64,000 nt of DNA, from the NCBI RefSeq assembly GCF_011397635.1, contig NC_064752.1, positions 4,484,607 to 4,548,606 of the forward strand, read 5' to 3'. The notes below the pieces were generated by a model, which saw only the letters and a list, made by a program, of their open reading frames with translations, was not told where the DNA came from and did no database searches. Origin of the DNA: Epinephelus fuscoguttatus. Taxonomy: Eukaryota > Chordata > Actinopteri > Perciformes > Serranidae. This document shows positions 11,605 to 23,183 of this stretch, piece after piece; within the stretch, counting starts at the first letter, position 1; each line of letters starts with the position of its first letter. A program made the translations under genes and the position numbers.

Positions 11605-14600
11605 TTGTTTACATCGCACACCCCCTTCCAGACTTCTTCCTCCCTGCTCCCTGTGGCAGCTCAAACTCCTCTTTCACTCACCACTGCCCCCCCATGGGCC
11701 CCTAATGCCAATTTGTTATTTATTTCAACCAACTCCACCCCTAATTCTATCCCCCTCAGCACATCAAGACAAATTGGTCTCTTGTATGCACGGCCACTTT
11801 CTTACAAGTCTTTTAGATCCTGCCAAATGCGCAGGAGATCTGACCCTCACTACCTAGTGAAAATTAAAACTCAATCAGTCCCTGTCTGCCCAAAACCAAA
11901 ACCTGAACTAATAAAGTTAGCACTTCTGAATATCAGATTCTTCTCTCGTAAGAGCTTTTATATTAACGATTTTATTTCCCAACATAGTCTCAGTTTTTTA
12001 TTCTTAACTGAATGTTGGCTCTCTTCAACTGCTTCTGCCATATTAATGGAATCATCTCCCCCAAATTATGGCTTTCTATACTCCAGTCGTCAAGATAAAA
12101 GAGGAGGAGGGGTGGCCAGTATCTTCTCTAACAATTTCACCTGCTCAAGAAGTAACTTTGGTGAATTTTCAAGTTTTGAATACTAAGCCTTGGTTATTAA
12201 GACTCAGCAGTCTATACTAACTATAACTATTTATCGACCTCCTAAATACAACTCCAACTTCTTATCTGAGTTTTCTGATTTCATGTCTATTGCTCTCACC
12301 AGTTATGACAGGATTATTTTACTTGGGGATTTTAACTGTCATATTAATAATACCGCTGATTTATATGCCACAGAATTTTTAGATCTTCTGGCTAGCTTTG
12401 GTCTTGTGCAACATGTCAAGGGGGCTACCCACAATCATGGAAATACACTAGACTTGGTCCTCACAAAAGGTATTGAAATAGATATTTCTGATATCACTCA
12501 GTTCAATGAGACTGTTGTGAAAAGACGACTTGATAACAAGGCCAGGACAAGATTTTTTGATAGCATGAATACTTTTCCTCCATCCAATGCCTGTGCTGTT
12601 GATGATCTAGTATTTGATTTTAACAAAAAATTAAGATCCTCTTTAGACATTGCTGTTCCTCCAAGAATTAAAAAAAGACAAATAACCCATAAGCTACCAT
12701 GGAAAACTGATGCTATTTGCCAGTTTAAAAGAAACTGTCGCAGAGCTGAGAGACAATGGAGGAAAAGTAAACTAAATGTTCACTTTGACATTCTTAAATA
12801 CCATATTGGCATTTACAATAATGCTGTTAGACAAGCAAAACAGGCCCATTTCTCAAAAATCACTATTGAAAATAAACACAACTCTAAAGTCCTCCTCTTT
12901 TAAATCCAACACCGATGCCTTGCTTAAATGATCAAAACTCAGAAAGTAAATGTCAAGAATTTGCACTATTTTTTAAAGGAAAAATTGATACCCTATTAGG
13001 TCCAGTATTTTAGTCACAGATTCAACAACCATCTGCGATCTACCCGCTAGCGAGCCTCCATCTATGACATCTTTTAATTTAGTCACAGATAGTGAAATTA
13101 GTGCCACTATAACCAAAATGAAGTCATCCACATGCTCACTAGACCCTATTCCAACTAAACTTTTTAAATCCAGTCTCTTGTGCCTTTCTAATGACACTAC
13201 CAGAATCGTCAACACTTCTCTACAGTCTGGTATTTTCCCTGCTGCTTTTAAAACAGCCATGGTGAAACCTTTGCTCAAGAAACCTGATCTCGACACTAGT
13301 GACTTAGCCAATTACAGGCCGATTTCAAATCTCCCTTTTATCGGTCAACTGTTAGAGAAAATTGTTTTTAATTAACTATTTTATCATCTTAACACTAATA
13401 ATTTATTGGATAAATATCAATCTGGCTATCGCACTAACCACAGTACAGAACCTGCCTTATTAAAAGTAGTTAATGACCTCAGAATCGTAGCTGACTCGAA
13501 TAACGTTGCTGTCCTCTTTTTACTTGACTTGAGTGCTGCGTTTGATACCGTTGATCATTCCATATTAATTTGTTGACTTTAGAAATGGATGGGTCTTTCT
13601 GGTGCTGTGCTTGACTGGTTTCATTCTTACTTGTCTGATAGGAAATTCTTTGTTAGCCTAGGTGATTCTGTATCACAGACATTTGATGTTGAGTATGGTG
13701 TACCTCAGGGGAGCATCCTTGGTCCAATCCTCTTTTCTTTATATATGCTCCCTCTAGGTAAAATAATTAGTCTTCATAATGTACATTATCATTGTTATGC
13801 AGATGATATGCAATTATATATCTCTGTTTCATCAGGAGACCCTAGTGTGTTAAACAGTCTTTTTTTCCTGTCTTACAGATATTAACATCTGGATGAACAA
13901 ACATTTTTTAAAGCTAAACGAACAGAAAACAGAGATTTTACTTGTTGGTCCACTAGAAGAAAGGCAGAAACTTCAGTCAAAGTTTGGCAGTCTGTCCCAG
14001 CAGATTAAATCACATGTTACAAGCCTAGGAGTGATTTTAGACTCTGATCTTAATTTTATTCGCCATTTTAACAGATTTGCAAAAACATCATTTTTTCACC
14101 TTAGAAACATTGCCAAAATTAGACCTTTTTTAACTCAGGATGATGCTGAAATACTTGTACATGCTTTTTTTTTTTTTTTAATCACTAGCCGTTTGGACGA
14201 CTGCAGTTCCCTTTTTACTGGTCTCCCTAGAAAGTCACTGAAGAAACTACAAGTTATTCAGAACGCTGCAGCCAGGATTTTAACAAATACAAAAAAAAGA
14301 GATCACATTAGTCCTCAGCTTGCATCATTGCACTGGTTGCCTGTTTCTTTTAGGATTGATTTTAAAGTTTTGTTACTCACTTATAAGGCCTTAAATAATT
14401 TAGCACCGTCTTATATCAGTGATTGCCTTTCTTCTTATGCCCCAACAAGAACTCTCAGATCCTCCACTGCCTGTCTTTTAGTTGTTCCCAAGGTGTCCCA
14501 CAAGAGAACCGGTGAAGCTGCTTTTTGTTTTTATGGCCCAAAACTATGGAACACTCTCCCTTTAGATCTGAGAATGGCAGACTCCTTAGCTATTTTTAAA

Positions 14601-14690
14601 AATAAATTGAAAACCTATCTTTTTAATTTGGCTTTTAATACGGGTTGGTTTGATTTGATTTTTATCACTGTTATTGTTTCGTTTTGTTGA
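11605..14690 (+). pseudogene. L2 LINE ORF2 (endonuclease plus reverse transcriptase), broken
   Basis: The endonuclease starts at about 11905 (LALLNIRFFSRKS). A stop at 12184-12186 interrupts it, and the same frame continues at 12190-12903 with ILLGDFNCHINN and NTLDLVLTKG. The reverse transcriptase follows in another frame at 13064-13375 (SSTCSLDPIPTKLF, NYRPISNLPF). It continues in that frame after two stops with [26 protein letters not shown] and CYADDMQLY (about 13510-13885), and shifts frame again at 13893-14690 for the C-terminal domain. A poly-T expansion lies near 14166. There are at least three stops and two frameshifts, so this copy cannot supply its own reverse transcriptase. Confidence 0.85.
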
Positions 14691-14833
14691 TGTTGTTTAA
14701 ATTGATGTGCTGTTTTAACTGTTGTTTTCGTTGTTTCTGATATTGCTTTGTTCAAGCACTTTGGGCTGCATTCGTGCATGAAAGGTGCTCTATAATTAAG
14801 TTTATTATTATTATTATTATCATTATTATTTTT

Positions 14834-16777
14834 AGACATCTTGCGAGGGTATCTGTAACCCTGTCACGTGTGGTGAAACTGTCACAGTTTCAGTAGTGCT
14901 GGACTGCTGCTAACTGACGTAGATGAGAGTGAGTTGGACTCCTAAAACTATTACTAAATTTAAATGTCCCTGTCTGAGAATAACTGATGATAATTAATGT
15001 TGATGCGTAATAAATAATATTTGATTACAATTTCTTAATTTTTGGGCTGTTTGGGATTTAAAAGGCTGCATTCAAAAACACAATTTGAATGTTGATTACT
15101 ATGGCAACAATCACAGCTTGGAAGCATTTGGGTCAGCCCTATTTTTATTTATCTATCTATCTATCCTCTCCTAGGAACAACTGATAACTGAATAATACTT
15201 ATCTTGATAATAAAATAAGATGGGCCTTTATTGATCCCCAAAGAAAATAAATAAATGCTAAAAAACAGAGATATTAAGAAAATAATTAGAGATGTATGAA
15301 ACTAGATAAAGGACAGAAGTAAAAAATAAAAACTATACAATTAAAAACAAAACAACACTGAAAAAGTGACAGTAGAGTTCAATGGTCAGTAGCAAAAATT
15401 TCAGCAAGGTATAGTGATATGTCAACAGCATACAACAAAATGATGTAAAATAGATAATGACAATCTGTATTAATCTGTATTAAAGAAATACTTCACTCCT
15501 GAAATGACCTTTTAAGCAGTTGATTTAGATCAGCGTTATTGTAGTTGACTAAAACTTTGCTAAAATTTAAAATTATGTATGGGGCAAAAAATATTTTACA
15601 GAACTGAAATAAAAATTAAATCTGTACTTTGGAAAAAAATGAAAAACGAATTAAACAATATTGTGTACTTAAAAAACCTCAGTAAAATAAAATAAAGATG
15701 AAGATATAGATCAAATGTCTGTAGCTTTAGTCTTCGTCAATTTAGTGAAATTTGTCCACACAACGAGCGTGAAGCCACATGGGTGCAAATGTTTACTGAG
15801 ATTGGGATGTCTACATAACTGTGAGTCAATTGCCTTCAAAAAGTGTTGTGTTTGTAACTGTTCTTAACTTCTTAAATCTTACCTCTGAGAAATACCCCCA
15901 TACTTTAATAAAGAAAACTAATATTGAAATAAAAATAAAAAAGAACAAAAACCTGAGCTAAACACTTTTAAACAATGACGACTGAACCAAGCAAACCCAT
16001 GAAGAAAACCAACTGAAACGAAACTGCCTTTAAAAAAAAAGAAAGAAAGAAAGTACAGGTCTAAAAGAACTCTGGTTCAGTTTCACCAACGTCACACAAT
16101 AACAAACTGACTACCAACTGAGGCAGTGGTGAACCAACAGCTCTGTGTTCAGTGAGGTCAAATTACTTTCCCTTTTCAGTGGAGTCTGCCTTTGAAGAGC
16201 GCATAGATAAGTTTCACCTTTAGTTCAGTTCACCGTCAGAAACGGCTGTCAGTTTGTGAAGTACTAAGCATACAACCTGATAAAGGAGACTTGGATGATA
16301 CTACATGAGTTGTTTGAGAGTCTGTAACGGGATGTTTTGATGTAGTTTTACTACGGTTAAACACAGACACCTATGACTTCAGTTCATCAAGAATTTTCTG
16401 TGTTTATGGATTTTTTGTTCATGCAGGCATGCGAGAAAAAGTTTATTTTTTATTGTTTTTCCTCCCAAAATTCAATGTATTATTGGTTGAGTACCTGTTG
16501 TGCAAATGGTCATTTGTGGATTGAAGTGTTCTTTTAGTGAAGAAATATATAATATATATAATAAAGTAAATAATGTGATAAAACATAACATATTAATATA
16601 ATATAATATAATATAATATAATATAACATAATATAATATGTTATAGTATGACTACAGTATAGTAAATAATAAACAGTAAATAAAGTGTAATAACAAAATA
16701 TACAAATCAGTCCAACAGAGGTTGCAGCAATAATGATTATGATATTAATAACAACAAAAATAATGAAGAAGTCTGAC
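14834..16777. other. Remainder of gene A intron 1
   Basis: AT-rich non-coding sequence, colinear with the gene B intron at about 22373-24758. It holds a short TATC tract (about 15149-15165), a 'cctttattgatccccaaag' block typical of reversed 3' ends of fish retroposons (15222-15241; also in B at about 23251), and an ATAAT repeat (about 16590-16630). No coding sequence seen. Confidence 0.6.
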
Positions 16778-16933
16778 CTGGTGTTTTCTGAAGGTGTGAA
16801 TCAGAGTACCATTGATATAGTTGATGATGAGGCCGAGAGCCACAACAATCACATTTTTGGCTACAGCTGTGCTGTAGGCGTCTCGATAGCTCAGACCAGT
16901 CGACACGTTATAGCCATGAGATGAGGAATTCAT
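16778..16933 (-). CDS. Receptor gene A, first coding exon (N-terminus and TM1)
   Basis: Encodes the first 52 residues: a short N-terminus with Asn-Ser-Ser and Asn-Val-Ser glycosylation sequons, then TM1 (KNVIVVALGLIINYIN), ending HTFRKHQ. The CAG codon abuts a 'gtcaga' donor, phase 0, which fits the ATA-TTT-TAT start of the main exon. The ATG at 16931-16933 is chosen because an acceptor-like 'gtaacag' lies 26 bases upstream, giving a 5'-UTR piece at 16934-16959. The intron to the main exon is about 7.1 kb, enlarged by the L2 insertion. The near-identical exon in gene B supports the call. Confidence 0.85.
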
Positions 16934-17666
16934 TGATCTGATGAGCAGCCCGTCGGCCTCTGTTACAAAGATTTAAAATGTTTTTAATATGGCATTACTG
17001 CAATTTTAAATTTTATTTATTTGTTTTCTATTTTGAGAGTTTTCCCATGATTGCAGGAATACCATGGGTAACAATTCAAGGAATTATGTACAGAGAATAA
17101 AGTAAATATACAACCATGAACACATCTGTACTTTCTCTGGAGAAAGCATTCGTCTATATACATAGCTAATTTTTGCGTGGGCCCTAAATGTTTTACAGCA
17201 CCGATAACATGCTTTACTTAAAAACAGAGAGTGGCAATATAGATTTAGGCATAGTAGTTTCAGAATGAGACTATCTAATGTTCTAACTGTCTCAGTGAAA
17301 GAAAAAAGGAAAATATTATTTGCTTTTCTATATACACCATTTTTTAAAAGGTTAAAAAAAGATCAACAAATGCCAGATAAATAAATATTAATATAAGGTT
17401 ATGCCATATGATCACTTTAAAAAAATGTAGGAATTACAGTTTGTTTGTTTTTTCAGATGAAGTGTTTTCCACTTGTTCATACACATCCTCTTTACCATAT
17501 AGTTAAGCAATTTTGAAAATATGCTCAATTTAGGAGAAAAATGGTCATTGGGGCTCAGCATATGCCCATGTAGTTCAAAAGGATTGTCATACTGTAAAAA
17601 ACAACAACACATATCATATTATAATAATGCAGTAACACAGTGTGATAGCGTCAAGGTCGTTCCTAC

Positions 17667-17742
17667 CTTGGATAGTTTACTCCAGTGTCCACTTTCATCA
17701 GTCATGAAATGAGACTGAAATCTGTTTGATAGCTTTATATGG
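17667..17742 (-). promoter_or_regulatory. Gene A TATA-type promoter and non-coding 5' exon (inferred)
   Basis: On the minus strand, 'ccatataaagc' (17732-17742) is followed about 30 bases later by an exon that ends 'atccaag' at 17667 next to a 'gtagga' donor. The same arrangement and nearly the same bases occur upstream of gene B (26553-26628), and the same layout is found at C, D, E and F. The start site is estimated near 17705. This is inferred from motif order and conservation only. Confidence 0.6.
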
Positions 17743-17886
17743 AGCAGGATGATGCATGAGACCTGCATCATGTCAGAGAATGTAAGGTGACTGGACGATG
17801 ACCTGTCAAAACAAGAACAAAACTTGTTTGAACATTAGAGTTGGGCAATATTGAAATTTTCTACTCATGATATATCTTTAAGAAAA

Positions 17887-17925
17887 ATCATATACAATAT
17901 CATCGGAGATGATATTGTATATGAT
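17887..17925. repeat. Perfect inverted repeat (18-base arms, 3-base loop)
   Basis: Left arm 17887-17904 and right arm 17908-17925 are exact reverse complements around 'gga'. The sub-block 'caatatcatcggagatg' recurs directly at 17931-17947. The homologous place upstream of gene B (about 26770-26810) lacks the palindrome. Confidence 0.9.
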
Positions 17926-18235
17926 AATAACAATATCATCGGAGATGCAAAGTGCACATACAAACAGATGTGGACTGGAGAAGCAGCTGTTGTCATGCTC
18001 TTAAATGGCCACAAAGTTGCCCCAGTGTATAGGCAATAAATGCTATTTTGCACGAGGCCATGCTGAGACCAATAAATCAGATCAATGGATCAATGGTAAT
18101 GGTTATTTTTATTCAATAACACGTTTATCAACATTGATATATGGAATAACACAGGCCTATATTATAAAAGTCAGAAACTCACTGTGGTGAGATTTTGCAG
18201 TTGCAACCAAACAAGCAGTGGAGTGGCATGTTTCC

Positions 18236-18348
18236 AAATCAAATCAAATCAACTTTATTTATGTGGCACTTTTCATACAACAGTAACACAAAGTGCCTAA
18301 CAGATGTTAAAAACAACAAAGAACAAAACAGGAAACACAAAAGAAAAG

Positions 18349-18403
<55 letters not shown>

Positions 18404-18905
18404 CTATCACTAAACAGACATGGCCGAGCACTGAGCCCCGAGAGCCACAACAATCACCAGCAGACAGGAGGCTCCACACCGAGGTGCAGTGCCCTGCAGC
18501 CACCCAGGTCAGAGTTATCCACGGGACGGCACCCCCATCGGTAGACCAGGAACAACTCTCAGAGTGGTAGGCCCCCATGAGGAAACACTGGAGCTAAAAA
18601 CTGAGGGACTAAATCAGTAGGATAGGATAAAAGGTATAAAATGAACCAAATAAACAAAAAGCTATTTAACTCATAAAATTAAGTTAAAGGGAAATTTCCC
18701 TTTAATAGCTAGGTAAGAATGATCTAAAACAGAGACATAAAATGCAAGAAAACTAAAACCTGTAACTAAAACAACAAAAAATACAGATTAATTGAGATAA
18801 GAACGTAAAAAGAGGACGGTTAAGAGCATTTTAAAAAACGAAAAAACAAAGAAAACAAACAAAAAAGGAATTTAAAATAGATAAATAAAGAGGTCAAATA
18901 AGCAA
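18236..18905 (-). mobile_element. 5'-truncated LINE 3' end (L2-like tail) with CA repeat
   Basis: Read on the minus strand, the sequence ends in an 'ataaataaagttgattt' block followed by a GATTT repeat, the typical 3' end of fish L2-like LINEs. A CA/GT microsatellite lies at 18352-18400. The corresponding place in the gene B unit (about 27026-27060) lacks it, although flanking similarity is imperfect. Confidence 0.6.
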
Positions 18906-19049
18906 TCCATTACTTTTAAAATATTACCGTCACTGTTATTTCTCCGTGTCTTTTGTTTCCATTAATTGCATGTTTGTTGAAAAATGTTGTAGTGTTACTG
19001 TAGCTGCCTCAGCAGAATCAGTGAGAGCTGTTGGGCTCTCAGAGCAGCG

Positions 19050-19545
19050 CTTTGCTCATGCTGAGTTGTCCCATGGTATGTGCGCTCTTCTTGAAGTCAG
19101 CCAGAAGTCCCTCTCCAAAGCCTCCGTGATCTCAGTCACCAAAGCAAAAGCCACAGCTGCAGCCCGTCTGACTCCCCAATAACTTGTTTGCTGACTCAGG
19201 AGACCCCTGGGCCAACCAAGCGCGAGGCCTTGTTCTTCAACTTGCCGGCCTCCTTCACCTCTGCTGTCCACCACTGTCCACTGCTGGGTTGTTAAGTTGC
19301 CTGCAGGCACTGACAACTTTCCAACAGCAACTCCAAAAAGCTGCCTCCACAGTTGAAGTTTGACCATAGCACACTCAGATTTCATGTCTCCATCCTCCCC
19401 TGGGATGCACTAGAAACTCCTCTGCCAGTGGGAGAACTGGATTCTTCCTGGGGTAAAAAAAAAGGAAAAAAAAAAAAAAGGCTTGAACCGACCATCATCC
19501 AGGCAAAGCTCCCAGACCAGCTGGTGGTACTCCCTGTGATTTCTT
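19050..19545 (-). mobile_element. LINE fragment, same family as 1-1622
   Basis: The part at 19470-19545 is almost identical to 1545-1622 (5' region, including the A-run). The part at about 19100-19440 matches the inter-domain linker of the same family and parallels 27225-27560. The endonuclease core is missing between them, so the copy is internally deleted. It forms the right end of duplication unit 1. Confidence 0.7.
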
Positions 19546-20111
19546 TTTTTATTTTAATGTGAACTGTGTCATCACTACATGACATCTATGATTGCTGATG
19601 GAGCATGTGAAGTGGAATTTCATGTTCTCTGGCATATAATATTGATCTAATAGTTGCCAAACTTAGCTCAGCTAGTATTAGGTCGTTAGCATCTCATTAT
19701 CTAGCAAAGAGTTGCCAAGGAACACCATTCAGTTAGCCTAACATCAACAGGTGTTGGCAGAAAATGAGATTTTTTTTTAGCTTATTTACTGAACCAACCG
19801 ACTCACATCTGTTTTCTTCCTTTTCATCCAGTTCATCAGAGACTGTTGTTGGTGCTGAGCCTGCTGGCATTTCATTTTTCAGCCACAAAATCTGCACGTG
19901 TTTGTTTGTAGAATGCAAATTTGAAATGTACGCTGTGCACACGACATTTCAGGACCATAGACAGTCACAGATCACTGGCGCACATTCACACTCGGCGCTC
20001 TGGTGTGGAGCGCTAACAGTGACACGCATGTATGTGTCGTTCCCTCACGAACCGCCGTGAACTGTACGGTGACGCGCACCCACAAAGTCAGTGGAGAGAG
20101 CGGCGCTGGGG

Positions 20112-21134
20112 AGGACCAATCACACGTTACCAAAATAACGGTAGAGCCAATCGATGAGCAATACGAGGGTAGAGGCGGGACGTATGGTAGACAGCAACGA
20201 TTGTGAACCCTTTGTGTACCATATTGAGCAGACGCCGACAGCGAGTGTTTATATTGGTAGGGACATTACAGAAGGGGCTGAATATTGGTACCCAATCCTA
20301 CGCCTATGGTCTCATGTACTCACAAGGATTTCCATTCTTCTATGTGCAGTCTCTAATGCCCTTCGCCTGTCCTTTTTTATACAGATTTTAAGGTACAGAT
20401 CTGTGACTTACTTACTATATTGCAAATATTGAGTACAAATGGTCACGTCATTTTTTAAGCCACTGAGAGGAGACTTGGCGATTTGGTTCTCTTGCTCTCT
20501 CCTGTGGCTCTCTTTCTCTCACACACACACATAGAGTGATAGCGTGAGCAAGCAAGATGTTTATTTCATCTGCAGTGCTCAAGACTGCTACTATTTAGTG
20601 GCATTTTGTGACTATGGAGCACCAGTGCCACCCTCAAATACAGTTATCATATAAAGTGGAGAGCTGTTTGTGTTCTTCCAGCTCACAGTGAATAAATACT
20701 CACGTTTGAAGACGCCACAGCAACAGTTTAAGTTTGAGCTAACTGCTTATATCTGACTGTTGAGCAGAAGCTTTAAGTTCACAGCAAAAACATCAACACT
20801 TCTGGCCTGAGATGAGCTGATGCCTCAACATAAAAGCACCACTGTGTCTGCTTTGATTTATTGAATTATAACAATGCTTTATGTAACTTTATTATACCAG
20901 TATTTTATTCATGTTTATTATAACAGTACTTAATTTAACTTATTACAACAGTACTTTACTAAACTTTATTGTGACAGTCGCTACTTCATTTACTTTTATT
21001 GTAACTATAGTTCATTGACTGATTTCGTCTGGTTGAGCCATTGTACAGCATTTTTTTCTCTATGTACAAAACAAACTCTTCATAATCAGACCCTTCACAC
21101 TAAATGATATGTATTTGTAAAGAGGACTTTCTAG
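20112..21134. other. Unit-2-specific sequence 3' of gene B
   Basis: About 1 kb that replaces a shorter, unrelated stretch (8366-8540) of unit 1. It contains a short CA run (20520-20530) and AT-rich sequence. No gene or repeat family recognised. Confidence 0.4.
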
Positions 21135-21434
21135 AACCTTAAAGCATGAAAGACCATGCAAACATACAGAGAAGTCCTCTCAGATATCTGACTGGACCCA
21201 ATGAAGCAGACGATTACAAATGTTTGAACCTTACATATAAAAAACTGTATTATATAAACATGATCTAGTGAAGTTTGTAAAGATCTGAAGTATTTTCAGA
21301 CAGCAAGCAGTGGATTTGCAAACTGCAATGCTTGTTGGTGCTTAGTGTAACAGGAGGGCCTAATCTAACAGCGGTGGGTGGTAGGCCTTGATGAAAGATG
21401 TATCTACAGCAGGGCTGTCTACTTGCTTTGTTGT

Positions 21435-22250
21435 TTAATAGAGTAACATGACTTTTGCTGCAGTCAGTGGTTTAATGCTTGTGCTCACTGTACATAGCAG
21501 ATACTTTTTCAAATGCTGTCTGAATGTCTTGTCTCGTAGTCCGTACACAATAGGACTGAGAAGCCTGGGAAGGATCTGGACAATGATATAGGAAGCAAAG
21601 ACTATTTGTACACGATGTTTAGGAAACCAGTAAAAGAGAGCCTTTCTCAATGTAGGGGCTATATAGGTTAGCATACACAACAGTAGCTGAAAGCCATGGA
21701 GAAGGATTGTATTCCTGGCCTTCTTTGTGTCTCCTTTAGCTGATTTAACTGATTTAGCAGCTAAGAAGATCATGATGTAGGTGTAGAGGAGAGTGAGCCA
21801 AACACCAGTCAGGTAAATCATGTAAGAAACATCCCTCTTTTTTAAGTGTATAGGATGTCGAAACAGATTTTCATGTTTGCAGAACATTGTGGAATAAAAT
21901 AACTGTACAGGCTCTGTTGCCAGAAGAATAAACAAATCTGGCAGGGCTGAGGCTGAACTCATGACCCAAATCCAACCAATCAGAACATAAGTTCTTCTGA
22001 TGGTGCAGAGCTCAGCGTGTCGCAGTGGTAAACAAATAGCAATGTAGCACTCCACTGCCATGACAGCCAAATTTAATGGAGTGTTGAGGGTGGTGAAGAT
22101 AGATAAGGTAATAATAAGGCAACATAAAGAAGTATTGATTCTGTAGAAGACGTAACTGAAGACAAACAAGCTGATAGTTGAAGTCAGCTGGATCATGTCG
22201 TTCACCACCAGGTGGATAAATAGGATGTAACGGGGATTCACATAAAATAT
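21435..22250 (-). CDS. Receptor gene B, main exon (TM2-TM7): odorant receptor 131-2-like
   Basis: Closest paralogue of gene A, with about a dozen amino-acid differences over 271 residues, and likewise intact. Joined to 25125-25280 it gives 323 aa. The acceptor is 'tctcctctttcag' right of 22250, phase 0. It has the same signature blocks: VVNDMIQ in TM2, MAVECYIAICLPLRH after TM3, KKARNTILLHGFQLLLCM in TM6, LSPIVYGLRDKTF in TM7, and a C-terminal tail of about 20 residues. Differences from A cluster in the second extracellular loop (FCKHENLF against FCKKEILF) and around the third extracellular loop (TLRKALFYWF against ALKKALLNWF), where ligand-contact differences would be expected. As in gene A, Val rather than Met precedes NPRY. 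Confidence 0.9.
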   Translation of the reverse strand: MFYVNPRYILFIHLVVNDMIQLTSTISLFVFSYVFYRINTSLCCLIITLSIFTTLNTPLNLAVMAVECYIAICLPLRHAELCTIRRTYVLIGWIWVMSSASALPDLFILLATEPVQLFYSTMFCKHENLFRHPIHLKKRDVSYMIYLTGVWLTLLYTYIMIFLAAKSVKSAKGDTKKARNTILLHGFQLLLCMLTYIAPTLRKALFYWFPKHRVQIVFASYIIVQILPRLLSPIVYGLRDKTFRQHLKKYLLCTVSTSIKPLTAAKVMLLY

Positions 22251-22779
22251 CTGAAAGAGGAGAGAAGAAAAGAAAGGAATCAGTCAGTTGAAACATCTCA
22301 TCTTTCTTCAGCTTCAGCTTCAGTGGGAGATATTGCAGTTAATAAAAGCTTCCAGACATTTGACTTTTTTGACATCTTGCTTGGGTATCTGTAACCCTGT
22401 CACGTGTGATGAAACTGTCACAGTTTCAGTAGTGCTTCCAACACTAGAGTTAAGATAAAAATATTCACAAATGAGAAAACACTAATGGTTGTTGATAAGT
22501 AGTGTTAACATTTGATTGAACACTAAAGTAAAACTCTCGGCGCATACTGCAGCAGAAGCAGAGCATCAGAAGTGTCTCTGACACCAAACTCAGAGCGGAC
22601 CGGTGGAACTGGAAAATGCATATTTTACATCAATAGAATCTATTTTATCATTATTTTGAGTCACATTGTTGAAAGAATTTAGTCGTCTGTGTTCAAGCAG
22701 GATAATAGCAGGTCTCTATTGTGCGTCGGGCTTTCTAGTTCCTTGTCGGAGATTTTTTCTTTTTTAATTACTACTTACG

Positions 22780-22905
22780 TTTTTCAAGTGATTTCCCAAA
22801 TTTGTTGTTGAGTTGTGATATGCCAATTGCTTTTGGCAAATCTGGCACTCTGCTTTCTGGGGGTTGTCGGGGCATATTTTGAAGTGCAACCGCACATCTG
22901 ATGAC
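22780..22905 (-). mobile_element. BED zinc-finger remnant of a hAT transposon
   Basis: On the minus strand this encodes CPDNPQKAECQICQ followed by LAYHNSTTNLGNHLK. That is the Cys-x2-Cys plus His-x(n)-His pattern and the HNSTTNL signature of BED fingers in hAT/ZBED transposases. It sits in about 640 bases (roughly 22437-23080) absent from the gene A intron, so a hAT-derived insertion in B is likely. No catalytic domain is present. Confidence 0.7.
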
Positions 22906-23080
22906 CTCTTGTACATGTCTGCCAGCTCTGAGTGCGCTCGTTGTCAGTATCGGTCTGGTGGGGGTTAGTGTTGCGTTTAAGGCGGAAAATGGGGGAAAAA
23001 AGCGCAGAAGCTTAGAATTTTTTTTCTTCCATAGTCGAATCCCGTGCCATCAAACGAAGCTTCGAAGCTTAGAATTTTTT

Positions 23081-23135
23081 GGGGTCAGCCCTATTGATTA
23101 CCATGGCAACAGCATTTGGGTCAGCCCTATTTCTT

Positions 23136-23183
<48 letters not shown>

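Larger units (their letters stand above)
9780..14833 (+). mobile_element. Near full-length L2-clade LINE inserted in the intron of gene A
   Basis: The insertion is about 5.05 kb, antisense to gene A. It has a roughly 0.4 kb 5' region with a CTG-repeat tract near 9885-9905, ORF1 (10189-11601), a broken ORF2 (about 11605-14690) and a 3' end 'ctctataattaag' followed by an ATT repeat. The paralogous intron in gene B is uninterrupted at the same place (about 22365-22375), joining the flanks found here at 9779 and 14834. The insertion therefore happened after the A/B duplication, or was lost cleanly from B. A clear target-site duplication is hard to see because the site is T-rich. Confidence 0.85.
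7857..19550. repeat. Segmental duplication unit 1 (contains receptor gene A)
   Basis: The order of homologous blocks here matches 19557-27800. The first shared block starts 'tcatcactacatgac' at about 7866 and 19570. Then come the 3' flank and main exon of the receptor, the intron, exon 1, the TATA promoter, and finally fragments of the same minus-strand LINE (about 19050-19545 versus 27205-27815). Unit 1 is longer mainly because of an L2 LINE at 9780-14833 and a 3'-end LINE fragment at about 18236-18905, both absent from unit 2. The two units abut directly. Confidence 0.8.

Noticed and set aside
18195-18578. ORFs rich in His-Thr or Cys-Val repeats on both strands
   Set aside because: They are translations of the CA/GT microsatellite at 18352-18400. 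The same applies to 32824-33160, 41739-42232, 47876-48256 and 54532-54744.
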